Assembly: GCF_029633865.1 (NCBI RefSeq)
Contig: NC_079214.1
Coordinates: 25,458,873-25,522,872 of the forward strand
DNA length: 64,000 nt
Direction of reading: 5' to 3'
Source of the DNA: Lampris incognitus
Taxonomy: Eukaryota > Chordata > Actinopteri > Lampriformes > Lampridae
Below the pieces are notes generated by a model. The model saw only the letters and a program-made list of their open reading frames with translations, was not told where the DNA came from and did not search any database. The position numbers were made by a program, and so were the translations under genes. Each line of letters opens with the position of its first letter. Within the stretch, counting starts at the first letter, position 1. Below, in pieces: positions 28,585-40,984 of the stretch.

Positions 28585-31500
28585 GCACACATACATCAGG
28601 GTTTCCTCCATAAAATGCCAGACAAAGAACTGAGGGAAGATTTATCCTATTTGGCATTAATGGTATAATCTGAAAGGAGAATTGAAATTAGATGTGTGGA
28701 GTCAGCATTCTCCTTTTTGCACAGACTCCGCCAGTCAACCTAAGTAATATTAGTCATTTTACTTAACTTTTACATTTTCCATCATGAAGGCAATATTTGC
28801 TCCAGTAGCCTACATGGCCTGCATTACATACACATGGGAAAGCACAAAACATCCTGAATGAATTCTCGCAAACATGCAACAACACTGAATACAAACAGAC
28901 GAGTGTGTAATCAACAGGATCAGAGAGCTGCCGTAGCCGTACATGTGTGTAAGGGTCAGTAACTAGGTTGAAGTTACTTTGACAGGAATGAATGAATGAA
29001 TTTTTGCCATCATGGGAATAAAATCTTTGACCCTCCTAATCATGGGACAGTGTCTCACTATCCAGACCATGTTATCAGTATCCCCTCAGGACATTCCATG
29101 TTCTTCATGTGATTTTTTTTGTCTTGTGGTGTACTTTGTGTGTTCGGCCAGTACATATCAGCTAATCCATGTCACTTTGATACTGCAACCCCTGATCTGG
29201 CGTAGTTTTCCCATCATGAATTGCAAAGTAGAAATTGATGCAGGGAGAAAAACAAGAGAAGGAAGCTAATTTCTATCAGCTGCCTCTCTTCTGCTGAATT
29301 GCTCAATTACACAGCCTGTCAGCTGATTCTACTTCCCTAACATGAGGAGGTGTCCCGTAGGCGGTGGATCCTGTTTTGAGTTCACTGACTTAATCTAAAA
29401 CCAGCAGTCAGTTTTCCCAGTTAATTAATCACCCATTGATGTTCAGTCAGAGCTGTAAATACTGGGCTTTTAAATTTCCTTTGACTGACTATTCAAGCTA
29501 ATTAATAATCAATAGACCATTGAGGGGAAGTGATTTAAGATGGTATCAAAGAAAGTTGAAATCAGTTCATCTGGACACAACGTTTATTGAGAGAAACGTT
29601 TCATCATCACTCATCTAAGTGACATCTTCAGTCTCAAGAGACTGCAGGTATCCCCACCCTTATAAACAATACAGTGGCATAACGACTGAAACCAACAATC
29701 AGTGTCATGTGCAAATAGGCGTAACCATTAACTAGAGTTACAATGGCCATGTGTACTATTCACAGAGGGTTAGGGAATGGTTGTAATCACAGCACTGTAA
29801 GATGGTGACAGATGTACTCTTGCCCCCCCCCCCCGTTCAGTGATGGTCAGTCCCAACTTCACATTAGGGCTGTCAATTAATATTCCAAATTCGAATATAT
29901 AACCGAAGTGTAAAAAAAAAAAAACAGACATTCGAGTGTGAAAATTCACATTTATTTGTGTGGGGGGAAGAAGCGCTACTGTGGCTGTCTGTCTCGCGAG
30001 GGCTTTGGATGCTGCACTGCATGTGCTGCATGATGGACAGGAGTCACACATCACTTTCACTCTTGCCCAGCAAAGATGGAAAAATACTATCAAATTGTTT
30101 ATTTAAAGGGCATCGGGGTAGCGTAGCGCCCTATTTCGTTGCCTACCAATGCAGGGATCGACTGTTCGAATCCCCGTCTTACCTCCGGCTTGGTCAGGTA
30201 TCCCTACAGACACAATTGGCCGTGTCTGCGGGTGGGAAGCCTGATGTGGATGTGTGTCCTGGTCGCTGCACTAGTGCCTCCTCTGGTTGGTCGGGGCGCC
30301 TGTTCGCGGGGGGGGGGGGGTGAATAGAGTGATCCTCGCATGCGCTACGTCCCTCTGGCAAAACTCTTCACTGTCAGGTGAAAATAAGCGGCTGGCGACT
30401 CCATATATATATAGGCGGAGGCATGTGGTAGTCTGCAGCCCTCCCCGGATCGGCAGAGGGAGTGGAGCAGCGACTGGGAGTGCTGAGAAGAGTGGGGTAA
30501 CTGGCCAAGTTCAACTAGGGAGAAAAGGGGGGGTGGTTATTTAAACCAGTATGAATATAACCTAATCTGTATAAAAATTAGGTTATCAAATAACAAATCT
30601 ACTACAAATCATTCATCTCACTCCAAGAGACAGTGCGTTCTCATTTCTCACTCTAGCACTAACCACAGTGCAGAGAGACAGAGAGAGATTTTTTTTCAAT
30701 TTTAAACAACTCTGTATTTTACATAAAACGAAACTTTAACATTGACACATCTATTTTACAATATTTAATAGACGTAACTCTTTTTCATTAACACATCCAA
30801 AATAAGAGTTCATCTTCCATCATACAACTCTGCATCAATTCAAAAATCAAGACAGAGAGAATCTTTTTTTTTTTTAGAATTTAAAACCACTCTTTGAAAA
30901 GAAACAAGCTTTAACAATGACACATCTTTTCTACAACATTAATGGTCACTCCTTTACATTAATACGGCCAAAAAAGAGTTAATCTTTCATCACAGAACCC
31001 CAGATTGATTCAAAGACAAAAGATGGACACAGATTTTTTTCATGCAAAAACAACTGAGAAAAAAATGAATGCACAGAAAAGTCTATCATAGAAAACGAAT
31101 AATACTTGAATAGAATTAGCAATAGTAAAAGATGCTTGAAATTTAAAAAGTGGTTCAAGTCACAAGACTCACAAAGTGTTAAAAAAAACATTATGCAAAA
31201 ACAGAATTAAACACCAGTTGCATCTCACTAACTGAACAAATGGCTGTAGTAAAACACTACTGCGCAATGAATTCATTTAAGTTGTTCATTAGGGTAAAGA
31301 ATCTGAAATCCACTCCAACTCTCACCTTCACCCGTGCAATGAACAAAGGAAGTGAATCTTCTCCTGAACCATTACTAATTTGACTTCCTACTTCCATAAA
31401 TTGATAGCTTAGCTTGTCCCACTACAAAATGTAGAAGTTGGCACTTTTCTGCATCCTTCCTCTTTTACCCAGCGCCAAAGATAAAAACAATTTCATTCAG

Positions 31501-34500
31501 TTTTTCTTTACAGGGTAAGAGTATGGTTTGTAGAGCTTCAAAAAGCACCTGAAGTCTTTCACATTCCAAGTGATAATGAAAAATTGTCTCTGGCAACTGA
31601 CAGAAAGGACACTTAACAGAAACAGTTGGATTTATTTTAGAAATGAAGGTATTGACTGCCAGTGCTCCCTGTAGATCCACCACTGCAGGTTACTTGACTT
31701 TTTGTTCAGCAGGCTTTATATAGCACCCTCCACACTGGTTTACAATCATCTGCCCCTTTTAACTTTGTTCTGCATACAGTGTTCTTTCTCTCATTCAGCA
31801 TTCTTTTGTTTGTGGCTACAACACAACACTTGTACAAGACTTTGCGATCTAACATGTAACGATCCATTTTAGTAGCCAAATTAGAGACCAGCAAAGGTCC
31901 CGTTAGTCCAGTCTGGTCCATTTGGAGACCCAACTCGGGGAAAGGATCTCCATTATCAGGAGTCTCAGTGCCAATGGCATAGTCCTGCAGCATGTCCAGT
32001 TCCTCAGTGGTGAGTCTTTTAGTTCATGCATTCAGAAGAATGTCCCTAGTATGTTGGCTTGACCTCAAGCCCAGCAGTGAAGCTATTGCCTCTGTGTCAA
32101 GAAGCTTCAGACCTGCAGCATCCGACTATGTGCTTCAGTTTAACAGTTCCAGCTGAGCATAGCCTCCAGTTGAGACCAAGTTTGCTGTCATCCTTAACGT
32201 CCAGCCTGGCCCCATGGATTAAAGGCTCTTCCAGGAGCCAAAACAGAGATGCTTTAGGCTCCAGTCTGCACCACTTAAAAAGAGTCCAGGCTCTAAACAG
32301 TCCTTGATAGAAAGGTGGCAGAAACAAAGAGGCGTCTAAACCCAAACCCTGTACCTTCTTTAAAATAATGCTCATAAGAGGTCTCCACAGCATATCATCA
32401 GTCCCCATGATGTAACGCTGTATAATCTGTAATCTAAATGTGGCTACTCTGCTCTCTAGATGCATTAAATCCTGTCCTCCATCCTCTTTTGGTAGGTATA
32501 GTACACTCTGTGGCACCCAGTGCAGTTTATTCCAAAAAAAGTTCACCAGAATAGACTGTACTTTTTGTAGCAACCTAGCAGGGGTTCCATACATGTAAGC
32601 TTGTGCCAGAGGATGGAGGCCACCACATTATTAACAAGTAAAACGCTTCCTCTGTAAGACATCTGTGGCAACCGCCATCTCCACTTTTGTAATCTCCCCT
32701 CCACCTTTTCCATCACCCCCTCCTAGTTTTTCCCAACAAGTCTGGCCATCACCTAGAAACACTCCTAGGTACTTGAAACCTCCCCTCTTCCAATTTAGTC
32801 CTCCTGGCAGCTAAGGGAGACCTGCAGACCACTTTCCAACCACTAAAGCTTTACTTTTTGCCCAATTTACTTTAGTGGCTGAGCAATTCCAAAAACATTT
32901 CACAATTTTTCCAACCAAATTGACATCATCTTGATTCTTTACAATGCCAACTATATCATTTGCATGTGCAGATAAAACAATTAGTGTGTTAAAATCAGGT
33001 AAAAACAGACCACAAATATGAGTGAAAATTGTGCAACAAGGGTTTGATTGAAAGCACATAGAGCATACCCGACATTGAGCAGCCTTGTCTTATACCTCTA
33101 GATGCTTTGAAAGGTTTACTCAAAACACCATTAATTTTCAGTACACTCTCAATAGCTTCGTACAAAACCTTAATCTTGGCAATAAATCCAAGGCTGAGGC
33201 CAAACCTTTCTAACACTTTCCAAAGGTATTGGTGCTCAACCCAGTCAAAAGCCTTTTCCTGATCTAAAGAAACCAGACTAGCATCAAAGTCCAATGAGCC
33301 AGAGACTTCCAAAACATCCCGAATTAGTGACACATTGTCAACAATGGACCTGCCAGGCACACAGTATGTTTAGGTCCGATAGTTGACCTGATCCATCACC
33401 TTCTTCAGTCTGTTGGACAGGACTCTGGAAAGCCGCTTCTAATCTGCACACAGAAGAGAGACTGGACACTGGACGCCAGCTCTCCTGCAGCTCAGAGGAC
33501 CCCGCTACTCCTTGTTGGTCTCCTCTGAGATTCTGGGCAGCCTACTGCAGAAGGACTCAATTGGTGTACTCACTGCTGTACACAAGAGAGTAAAAATCCA
33601 CACCCCCTGTACCTTAGCACCCAGCAAGGTAACCACAGCAAGGCTTTTTTAGACTTGAGGTCTTCAAAGCAGCCTCAGTTTCCTGTGGACCATGCAGAAC
33701 TCTGCAGCTCCACTATTTCAATCTCTAGAGCACTCACAAATTTGGTAATGTCATAAGAGACATTGAGAGTGTACTGTTGAAAAAGCTGCTTAATCTCTAC
33801 CTTCCCACAATCCCACCACTGTTTCAATGATGTAAACTCCCTTTTCCTAGTTTTGAAAATATTCCAAAAAAATAGAAAAGTTTCTGTGAAATGTGTATCT
33901 AGTAACAGAGCGGTGTTAAAATGGCAGTAAACAGACTTTTTTTTGACTTGTGCAATAAAAACATTGCATGTCACCGTTGAGTGATCTGAAAAATGTACAG
34001 GCATAATCCTGCATTCGTTAAAAATACTAAAATGATCCCTAAAAGCAAAAAAAACGATCCAATTGTGCCATAGTAAATGACTTTTCTTTACTATGAACCC
34101 AGGTGTACTGTCTAACGTCCTCATGCATCTCTCTCCACACATCAAATAAACTATGAGTTACTGTCAACTGTTTGATTGCACATCTGGAGGCAGCATGAGG
34201 TTCAATATTATTCCTGTCTACATTGTCATTTTCTGTGCAGCTAAAATCCCCTCCCAGAAATAAAACTTCTTCAGGCCCACACTGATATAAAACCACACTA
34301 CTACTACTACTTTCGGCTGCTCCTGTTAGGGGTCACCACAGCAGATCATCCGTTTCCATCCATGTTTGAAATAGAAACTCAAACTTAATAGTTTTGATTT
34401 GAAGTAAATTGAACCATTTTTGACAAAGTTATGACCGGAAAACAAATTTGACCTTGAGCAGGTCATTGACATTGCTCACCCTTCCTGAAAATGTCATGTC

Positions 34501-37500
34501 GTTTGCTGCAGCCAATTTTCCATAAAGTTGTGGACAGATACATGGAGACAGACCAATAAACTACTAATACTACTACTTTCAGCTGCTCCCGTTAGGGGTC
34601 GCCACAGCGGATCATCCGTTTCCATCTCTTCCTGTCCTCTGCATCTTCCTCTGTCACACCAGCCACCTGCATGTCCTCTCTCACCAGATCCATAAACCTC
34701 CTCTTTGGCCCTCCTCTTTTCCTCTTCCCTGGCAGCTCCATATTCAGCATCCTTCTCCCAATGTACCCAGCATCTCTCCTTCACAGTCAAAGCCATCTCA
34801 ATCTTACCTCTCTTGCTTTGTCTCCAAACCGTCCAATCTGAGCTGTCCCTCTAATATACTCGTTCCTAATCCTGTCCTTCTTCGCCACTCCCAATGAAAA
34901 TCTTAGCATCTTCAACTCTGCCACCTCCAGCTCCTCCTCCTGTCTTTTCGACAATGCCACTGTCTCCAAACCATATAACATAGCTGGTCTCACAGCCATC
35001 TTATAAACCTTCCCTTTAACTCTTGCTGGTACCCTTCTGTGGCAAATCAGTCCTGACACTCTTCTCCACCCACTCCAACCTGCCTGCACTCTCTTCTTCA
35101 CCTCTCTTCTGCACTCCCCATTACTTTGGACAGTTAACCCCAAGTATTTAAACTCATATGCCTTTGTCACCTCTACTCCTTGCATCCTCACCATTCCACT
35201 GTCCCCCTCTCATTCACGCATAGGTATTCCATCTTGCCCCTACTGACTTTCATTCCTCTTCTCTCCAGTGCATACCTCCACCTCTCCAGGCTCGCCTCAA
35301 CCTGCACCCTACTCTCGCTACATATCACACTGTCATCTTCAAACATCATAGTCCACGGAGACTCCTGCCTGATCTCATCCGTCAAGCTGTCCATTATCAT
35401 TGCAAACATGAAAGGGCTCAGAGCCGATCCTTAGTGTAATTCCACCTCCATCTTTAACCCATCTGTCATTTCAACCGCACACCTCACCACTGTCACACTT
35501 CCCTCATACATATCCTGCACCACTCTTACATACTTCTCTGCAATTCCCGACTTCCTCATATAATACCACACCTCCTCTCTCAGCACCCTGTCATATGCTT
35601 TCTCTAAATCCAGAAAGACACAATGTAACCACATTTAAAACCACACTGAGGTCAGTTAAAAACTGAACTCTGTCAGGCCCTACATTTGGAGCATATTCAT
35701 TTACAAAAACCCAAATAAAAGACTCATATTCTGCTCTTAACTACCATCAATCTACCTTTCACTATTTCTTCTACCACAAGATTGTGGTAGAAAGTTTTTA
35801 GAAAAGAGGGGGCCACTCCTCCACTAGTTTTACTTAAATGATTTAAAACATCTTCACCATCCCACTCCTTCTTACAGTCAGTGTCATTCATGATATCGCT
35901 ATGTGTTTCCTGAACAAACGTGACGTCAGTGAGCTTTAGCTTTACAAGTTCAAAAAGATATGCTCTCTTTCTCACATCTCTTGCTCCATTTAAATTAAGT
36001 GTAGAGACTTTGAAATTGGCCATCGAGACTGATGTGAGAAAAATACACGATAAAAGAACAACATTAACCAGAACGGGAAATGATTTGTCATATACTGCTT
36101 CTGACTCTTCACGCTGTATTTCTTGTTCGATTTTCAGAACCATTTTCTTTAACCTGTACATCTCTTGATCACTGCGCCACCCTTTTTCTTTTTTTCTCAT
36201 CTGGGATTTACGAGAATACAGAAACAGTTCGTTATCTGCAAAAAGAAAAATCCTCAGTTTTGACATGTCTCACATTTTTTGTCTGTTGCAAGAATTTCTT
36301 AATCTGGCGTGCACCGTAGTTCTCTTGCTTTGTTTCACCAGACAACTGGGAGGTAGTGTGAGTCTGGCTAGCTACACTACAATCCTCCTCCTTAAACTCA
36401 TCTTCAGACATTTATACCACCTGGTGCCTGCCTCTCCCCCCTGTTATTGTTCCTTTTTGGCTTGAGAGCCACTCGTTTTAGCTGACTGCTTTCTCTTAGG
36501 TACAGGAACATTACAGATTTTTTCTTACTCCATCAAATCCTCATCGCTGCTCAACACTACACCTTCTGCAGCTCTACCTGTAGTGTGTGATGCCACTGCC
36601 TGTTCAAATTGTGCCTCTTTTTCATCATATATATTTTTCTTTTCAGACCTTTCACTCCTTTTGGGTGTTTCAGTTTTGTCAGTGTAGTCTGTAGTCTGGA
36701 CCTTTTCTGTTGTCTCTTCACTGCTCTGCCTGGTTTTACTCTGTTTCCTCTCACTTCTTCACTCCACTTGCGTTTTGTCGGAGGAGGAGTGTTTCTCAGG
36801 ACCAAACCAAATGGCCCTCTCCTCCATAGCCAAAACACTTAAAAATCCCAGAGTTTACAAAAATCAGATAATCAAAATAATGTACTTTCACCTTAAACAC
36901 CAAATTCAGTTCTTCGTCTTTTTTATTCAAGATCATATGAACCTTTTGTCTGTGTGAAACTACATGTTGCACCGGCAGCGACTTGCAGCCAGACGAGTTT
37001 CCTGATTGATGACACTATTTTTCCATATCTCGACAGTTCTCTTATCAAAAAGTTATCGGTAAGAAATGGCAGAATGTTTGTAATCATGATTCTTGTCGAC
37101 AGTGTGGTGGGTGGCGATACTGACACGAAACTGTCATTAAGAACAATGCCTGCTTCAACCACTTTGCTTTATCTACAGTATCGACAAAAATCACCACAGC
37201 GCTGTTCATTCTAGCATGCCGACCAAACGCTGGCCAACCGCAAACACACACGCACACATCTATCCGTCCATCCATTGTCTTAACCGCTTATCCTGCTCTC
37301 AGGGTCGCGGGGATGCTGCAGCCTATTCCAGAAGTCATTGGGTGGCAGGCGGGGAGACACCCTGGACAGGCCGCCAGGCCATCACAGGGCCGACACACAC
37401 ACACACACACACACATTCATTCCTAAGGACAACTTAGTACTGCCAATTCACCTGACATACATGTCTTTGGACTGTGGGAGGAAACCGGAGCTCCCAGAGG

Positions 37501-40140
37501 AAACCCACACAGACACGGGGAGAATATGCAAACTCCACACAGAGGACGACCCGGGATGATCCACCAAGGTTGAACTACCCCGGGGCTCGAACCCAGAACC
37601 TTCTTGCTGTGAGGCAGCTGCGCTAACCACTGCGCCGCCCCACATACAAAATCCCCTAAAACCTCCATACACACCAAACCAGTAACCCTACAATACACAC
37701 TATATACAATATTTACAAGAAAAATATCGACTAAGATATAAATCGCTCACAACCGCTGTCATACGTGTGCTCAACATGCTCACTCGCACTTCTGCTCAGA
37801 GAGAGGACAAGAGAGAGGAAGAGATCCATGGTCTTTTGCGGTATAGGACATTATTTTATTTGTTTATTTTGTAATGTGTAGGTATGTAGATCTTGCATGT
37901 TTACGTTGAAATAAATACACCTATACAAGTAGTTATGTCTATCATTGCTTTGCCCTCTTATGGACATAATGCGCAAAAATATATTTGAATGGGTTCGAAC
38001 CTATGTGTTCTGTTAGAAGGAATCGAATGTCATTTTTGGCCAGTTTTGACAGCCCTACTTCACATAGATGGCCTCTTTGACTCCCCGTTCAAACCAGCCT
38101 TCCTGACATTTGACAGGGAGTCAAAGAGGCCATCCTATGTGAAGAGGGAACGACCATCTCTGAACCGAGGGGGGGGGGGTGGCTAAGAGTACGTCTGTCA
38201 CCATTTTACAATGCTGTGATTGCAACTATTCCCCAATCCTCAAAGAAAGTTGAATCAGTTCATCTGGATACATTTAGTGGTGACCTCTTCAGTCTCAACT
38301 GACTGCAGGTATCCCCGCCCTTATAAACAATATAGTGACCTAACGACTGAAACTAACGATCAGTTTCATATGCATATATAATATGCGTGACCATTAACTA
38401 GAGTTTCAAAGGCCATGTGTGCTATTCACAGAGGATTTGGTAATGTTTGAAAGCCCAGCATTGTAAGATGGCAACAGGTGTACTCTTAGCCCCCCTGGTT
38501 CAGGGATGGTTGTTCCCTCTTCTCATATAGATGGCCTGTTTGACTCCCTGTTTAAACCAGCGTTCCTCCCTATCAAGGATGTGCACATCCTCATCCTTGA
38601 AAGCGTTGCCACTGTCCTGTAGATGGGTGTAGACTGTGGAGTCCTGGCCTGACGTGTTAGCTCTTCTGTATTGTGCCATGCTCTTGGCAAGCGTCTGTTT
38701 GGTTTCCCCGATGTATAAGTCATGGCAATCCTCCTGGCACTTAACAGCGTAGACTACATTGCTCTGTTTGTGCCGGGGAACCCGATCCTTGGGGTGGGCC
38801 AATTTCAGGGGCAGTGTGTTTTGGGGTTTGAAAGCAACTGAGACGTGGTGTTTGGAGAATACGCATCTCAACTTTTCCGCCACTCCCGCCACATATGGAA
38901 ACATCACTCGTTTACACTTAGGCAGCTGTTGTCCTTTTCCTCTCTTCAATCAGCTAGTGTACTGTTTGGGCGTCCTCCTGGCTTTGACAAATGCCCAGTT
39001 AGGATAACCACACTTAACCAGAGCCTTTTTAATGTGGGATTTCTCCCCTTCCCCGGCCGCTGTGTTGGTGGGGACATTGTCAGCTCGGTGGTACAGCATC
39101 CTGATGACTCCTAGTTTGTGCTGCAGTGAATGATGAGAGCCAAACCTTAAGTACTGATCAGTATGTGTAGGTTTACAGTAAACATCAACAATCAAATGTT
39201 CCCCATCACCAATTGCAATTTCACAGTCCAAGAAGGCTGACCTGTCATTTTTCACATCCTCCCCGGTGAACTGTCCACAGAGTTAATGTGGTCGGTGAAA
39301 TGTGGTACATCCTGAGATTTGATTTTAACCCAGGTGTAGGCCATAAAATCTGAACCAATGGCTAGGTGGTTTTCCTGGATAGGACATCAGAGCCCTCTTT
39401 TCCACTTCCTCCATATACAAGTTGGTCACAACAGGTGAAACTGGGGAACCCATAGCATCTGTCACCATCTTACAATGCTTTGATTGCCAACATTCCCAAA
39501 TCCTTTGTGAATAGTACACATGGCCATTGTAACTCTAGTTACAATGGCCGTTGGTCGTTGGTTTCGGTCGTTATGCAACTGTATTGTTTATAAGGGGTGG
39601 GGATACCTGCAGTCCATTTAGACTGAAGAGGTAACTTAGATGATGATGAAATATGTCTGTCAATAAACATTGTGTCCAGATGAACTGATTCAACTCTCTT
39701 TGATTTTCTTACCTGGATTATTGAGCATGCATAAAAAAAGGGTTAAAGTGGTTATAGTGAAAAGTGTTTTTTCCCCCCTCCTTTAGGTGTTGGAAATCTG
39801 CATTGCCATACTGGTCCACAAGAGTATCATAGTTTTCAGCCTTTCTGTGAAGTTGGTCCAAAGTGCAGTTCCTCCTCTATGGGTGGTGGCTTACATTGGG
39901 GTTTTCGCCATCATGTCACCTTTAGGCATTGCCATCGGCATCGCTGTAACGGAGGCCCAACTAGAATCCGGGGCTCTGATTCAGGCGGTCCTTGAGGGTC
40001 TGGCTGCAGGTACATTTGTTTATATCACCTTCTTGGAGATCCTTCCCCATGAACTTAACTCCTCAGATAGGCAACTTCTCAAGGTCCTCTTCATCCTGCT
40101 TGGCTTCAGTGTCATGGCAGGCCTTACTTTCATGGGCTGA
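25968..40140 (+). CDS. slc39a1: Zinc transporter ZIP1 (SLC39A1), complete
   Basis: Four coding exons (25968-26082, 27538-27668, 28065-28367, 39787-40140) join in phase to 300 codons. The family imports zinc into the cytosol across the plasma membrane using eight membrane helices. The start MEYLLQVKIGAL is typical of fish ZIP1. SCFAGGVFLAACLLDIIP lies in exon 2. A histidine-bearing cytosolic loop (HIHVDFHAHSS) lies in exon 3. The metal-site helix HSMFEGLAIGLQ is at the end of exon 3, and its partner ILVHKSIIVFSL is at the start of exon 4. ZIP3 is the nearest alternative, but the N-terminus and FHAHSSFRSF favour ZIP1. Intron 3 (28368-39786) is swollen to 11.4 kb by nested transposons. No disabling change was seen. 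Confidence 0.94.
26398..26841. mobile_element. Non-autonomous hAT-like MITE
   Basis: The inverted ends are CAGGGGTTCTCGGAACTTT and the reverse of CAGTGGTTCTTAAAGTGG. They are flanked by an 8-bp duplication with one mismatch (CTTTACAA 26390-26397, CCTTACAA 26842-26849). It contains no coding sequence. It lies in intron 1 of slc39a1. Confidence 0.82.
27538..27668 (+). CDS. slc39a1: slc39a1 coding exon 2
   Basis: It encodes NHGIVLSLISCFAGG through DYLSDINDVLESKRVE after a TTTGCAG acceptor, ending at a GTAGGT donor. It contains helix II. Confidence 0.94.
27848..28020 (+). mobile_element. Short tRNA-like SINE in slc39a1 intron 2
   Basis: A box-B-like GGTTCAACTCC is followed by CTTTGTTGCATGTCATACTC, a CT-rich stretch and AATAAATGCAACAACAAAA. 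It ends 44 bases before exon 3. Confidence 0.65.
28065..28367 (+). CDS. slc39a1: slc39a1 coding exon 3
   Basis: It has 101 codons from TSFPLPEF to LQNTDSK. It holds helix III, the variable His-containing loop and the HSMFEGLAIG metal-site helix. The donor is GTAAGA. Confidence 0.95.
28527..28592. repeat. (CA)n microsatellite in slc39a1 intron 3
   Basis: About 27 CA units, then impure repeats. Confidence 0.95.
28600..29547. other. slc39a1 intron 3, left part, no feature seen
   Basis: Unique-looking intron sequence between the CA repeat and the Penelope-derived copy 3. It has no exon-like frame with splice sites. Confidence 0.5.
29548..29864. repeat. Penelope-end foldback repeat, copy 3, left part
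   Basis: This is the left arm of the same family. It stops at the 8-bp duplication where the hAT-like element begins. It continues at 38058. Confidence 0.78.
30108..30536 (+). mobile_element. SINE family A, copy 4
   Basis: It is flanked by TTATTTAAA (ending 30107; 30537-30545). It sits within the hAT-like element in slc39a1 intron 3. Confidence 0.88.
30560..37262 (-). mobile_element. L1-clade (Tx1-like) LINE, degenerate
   Basis: On the minus strand, ORF1-like remnants lie at 37275-36557. One has an RRM-like segment (NDSFVSVSPP, LIRELSRYGKIV). The APE endonuclease start (FKVSTLNLNGARDVRKRAYL, FVQETHSD) lies at about 36170-35730. Reverse transcriptase (SLDQEKAFDWVEH, GIRQGCSMSG) lies at about 33360-32810. 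The C-terminal part (FFWNKLHWVPQSVLYLPKEDGGQ) lies at about 32590-32100, and more C-terminal and 3' UTR sequence extends down to about 30.6 kb. Many stops and frame shifts make it dead. An RTE insertion splits the endonuclease region. The outer limits are approximate. Confidence 0.85.
34300..35635 (-). mobile_element. RTE-clade LINE, 5'-truncated, inserted in the Tx1-like LINE
   Basis: The minus strand encodes the later part of an RTE reverse transcriptase (LDLEKAYDRVLREEVW, MFEDDSVI where an ADD motif is usual, YEFKYLGLTV). This is followed by the C-terminal domain (GRFGDKAREVRLRW, GPKRRFMDLV). It ends in the RTE 3' end with a TAGTAGTAG tail. TAAAACCACACT is duplicated on both sides (34288-34299, 35636-35647). 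The 3' end motif GACCCCTAACGGGAGCAGC occurs at 34577-34600 and again, slightly changed, near 34320, so the tail is partly repeated. Confidence 0.88.
37262..37644 (-). mobile_element. SINE family B, copy 3
   Basis: This is a reversed full copy with (CA)n at about 37393-37413. It lies at the 5' end of the Tx1-like LINE. Confidence 0.87.
38058..38242. repeat. Penelope-end foldback repeat, copy 3, right part
   Basis: The sequence resumes at the second CTTCACAT. It includes a short hairpin, with GATGGCCTCTTTGACTCC at about 38068 and its inverse at about 38115, then the inverse of the left arm. It ends where the Penelope-like element at 38243 begins. Confidence 0.75.
38243..39733 (-). mobile_element. 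Penelope-like element with GIY-YIG remnant
   Basis: The minus strand carries the end of a reverse transcriptase (DAMGSPVSPVVTNLYMEEVE, about 39460-39330), then VYCKPTHTDQYLRFGSHHS (about 39190), then a GIY-YIG nuclease (VVYAVKCQEDCHDLYIGETK, about 38760-38680). RT followed by GIY-YIG defines Penelope-like elements. Flanking inverted copies of about 270 bp (38243-38520 and 39455-39733) are pseudo-LTR-like ends. Most of the RT is missing, and the frame is interrupted at least twice between the RT and nuclease parts. It lies in intron 3 of slc39a1. Confidence 0.87.
39787..40140 (+). CDS. slc39a1: slc39a1 coding exon 4 and stop
   Basis: It has 117 codons after a CTTTAG acceptor, from VLEICIAILVHKS to VMAGLTFMG, then TGA. 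It holds helices V-VIII, including EILPHELNSSDR. Confidence 0.96.
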   Translation: MLEICIAILVHKSIIVFSLSVKLVQSAVPPLWVVAYIGVFAIMSPLGIAIGIAVTEAQLESGALIQAVLEGLAAGTFVYITFLEILPHELNSSDRQLLKVLFILLGFSVMAGLTFMG

Positions 40141-40801
40141 GGCCAAAAACATCATACAGGAGTGGCTCCCCTATGGATGACAATGGGGCTGGTTTGATTT
40201 GTGCCATCTACCCCTGCAGCCAAGAAAGCCTGCGGAGGCATGTAGTTTTAGGGCAAAACCATTTTCATAATGAAAGTGGAAGTAGTTTTAGTATAGCACT
40301 GTTATTTCAAAGGGTCAACAAAGATTTATTTTAACAAAAGAGGGTTTTATTGATTTTAGTATACTTCTTTTATGCAAAAAAGGTGCTTGACTAAACCGAC
40401 AATGTCATTTATTATTTTAAGGAGGTTTTATGTAGATGTAATGATACACTTGATTGATACAATTGAAGAGGTCACGATATCATTCTATATTTTAACTGGT
40501 CTATAAACTCATTGCATCAGCACCTTTACATTCATTTATATGTCATTTAAAGGAGGAAGTTGGTAGCTACTTGTTTCCAGCATAAGCATTTTTCGCTCCT
40601 TTGTTTTTGTATTGTATTCATGTGAGACTATCGTTCAAAAGACTTTGAATTCTTAAGGTTTCCATTCACCCACGTTTTTTTTTTTTTGCAAACAAAATGG
40701 GCAACACTATTTAGATGGAGTCTCCAACAGGAATCCACCTTGCGTATATAGATGAAACTACTCACTGCACTGTACCTGGCTGCTTGAATTTGTCAAATAA
40801 A
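40141..40801 (+). other. slc39a1: slc39a1 3' UTR with poly(A) signal
   Basis: This is AT-rich non-coding sequence after the stop. A canonical AATAAA at 40796-40801 is the first strong candidate for the transcript end. Confidence 0.6.
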
Positions 40802-40984
40802 CCTGGGTATATTGAAACCTTCCCACTGTTACTATGAGACTGCTCGCCAAAATAGTGTATGTTAAGGGTTTTGTAACAATTTATGCAAGTTGCAGTTTGG
40901 ACTTATGACTTTGCAAAAGAGGCTGTAGTTTTATGGGATTTAACCTTCTTTGTTTAGTTCAAAAACTAACATGAACGCACTGTA

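Larger units (their letters stand above)
29865..38057. mobile_element. hAT-like non-autonomous element swollen by insertions
   Basis: The ends TAGGGCTGTCAA and TTGACAGCCCTA are inverted and flanked by a perfect 8-bp duplication CTTCACAT (29857-29864 and 38058-38065). No hAT transposase was seen. Most of its 8.2 kb is later insertions: SINE A, a Tx1-type LINE with an RTE inside, and SINE B. It lies in intron 3 of slc39a1. Confidence 0.8.

Noticed and set aside
37216-37698. Cysteine- and threonine-rich frames
   Set aside because: They are SINE B sequence read in several frames.
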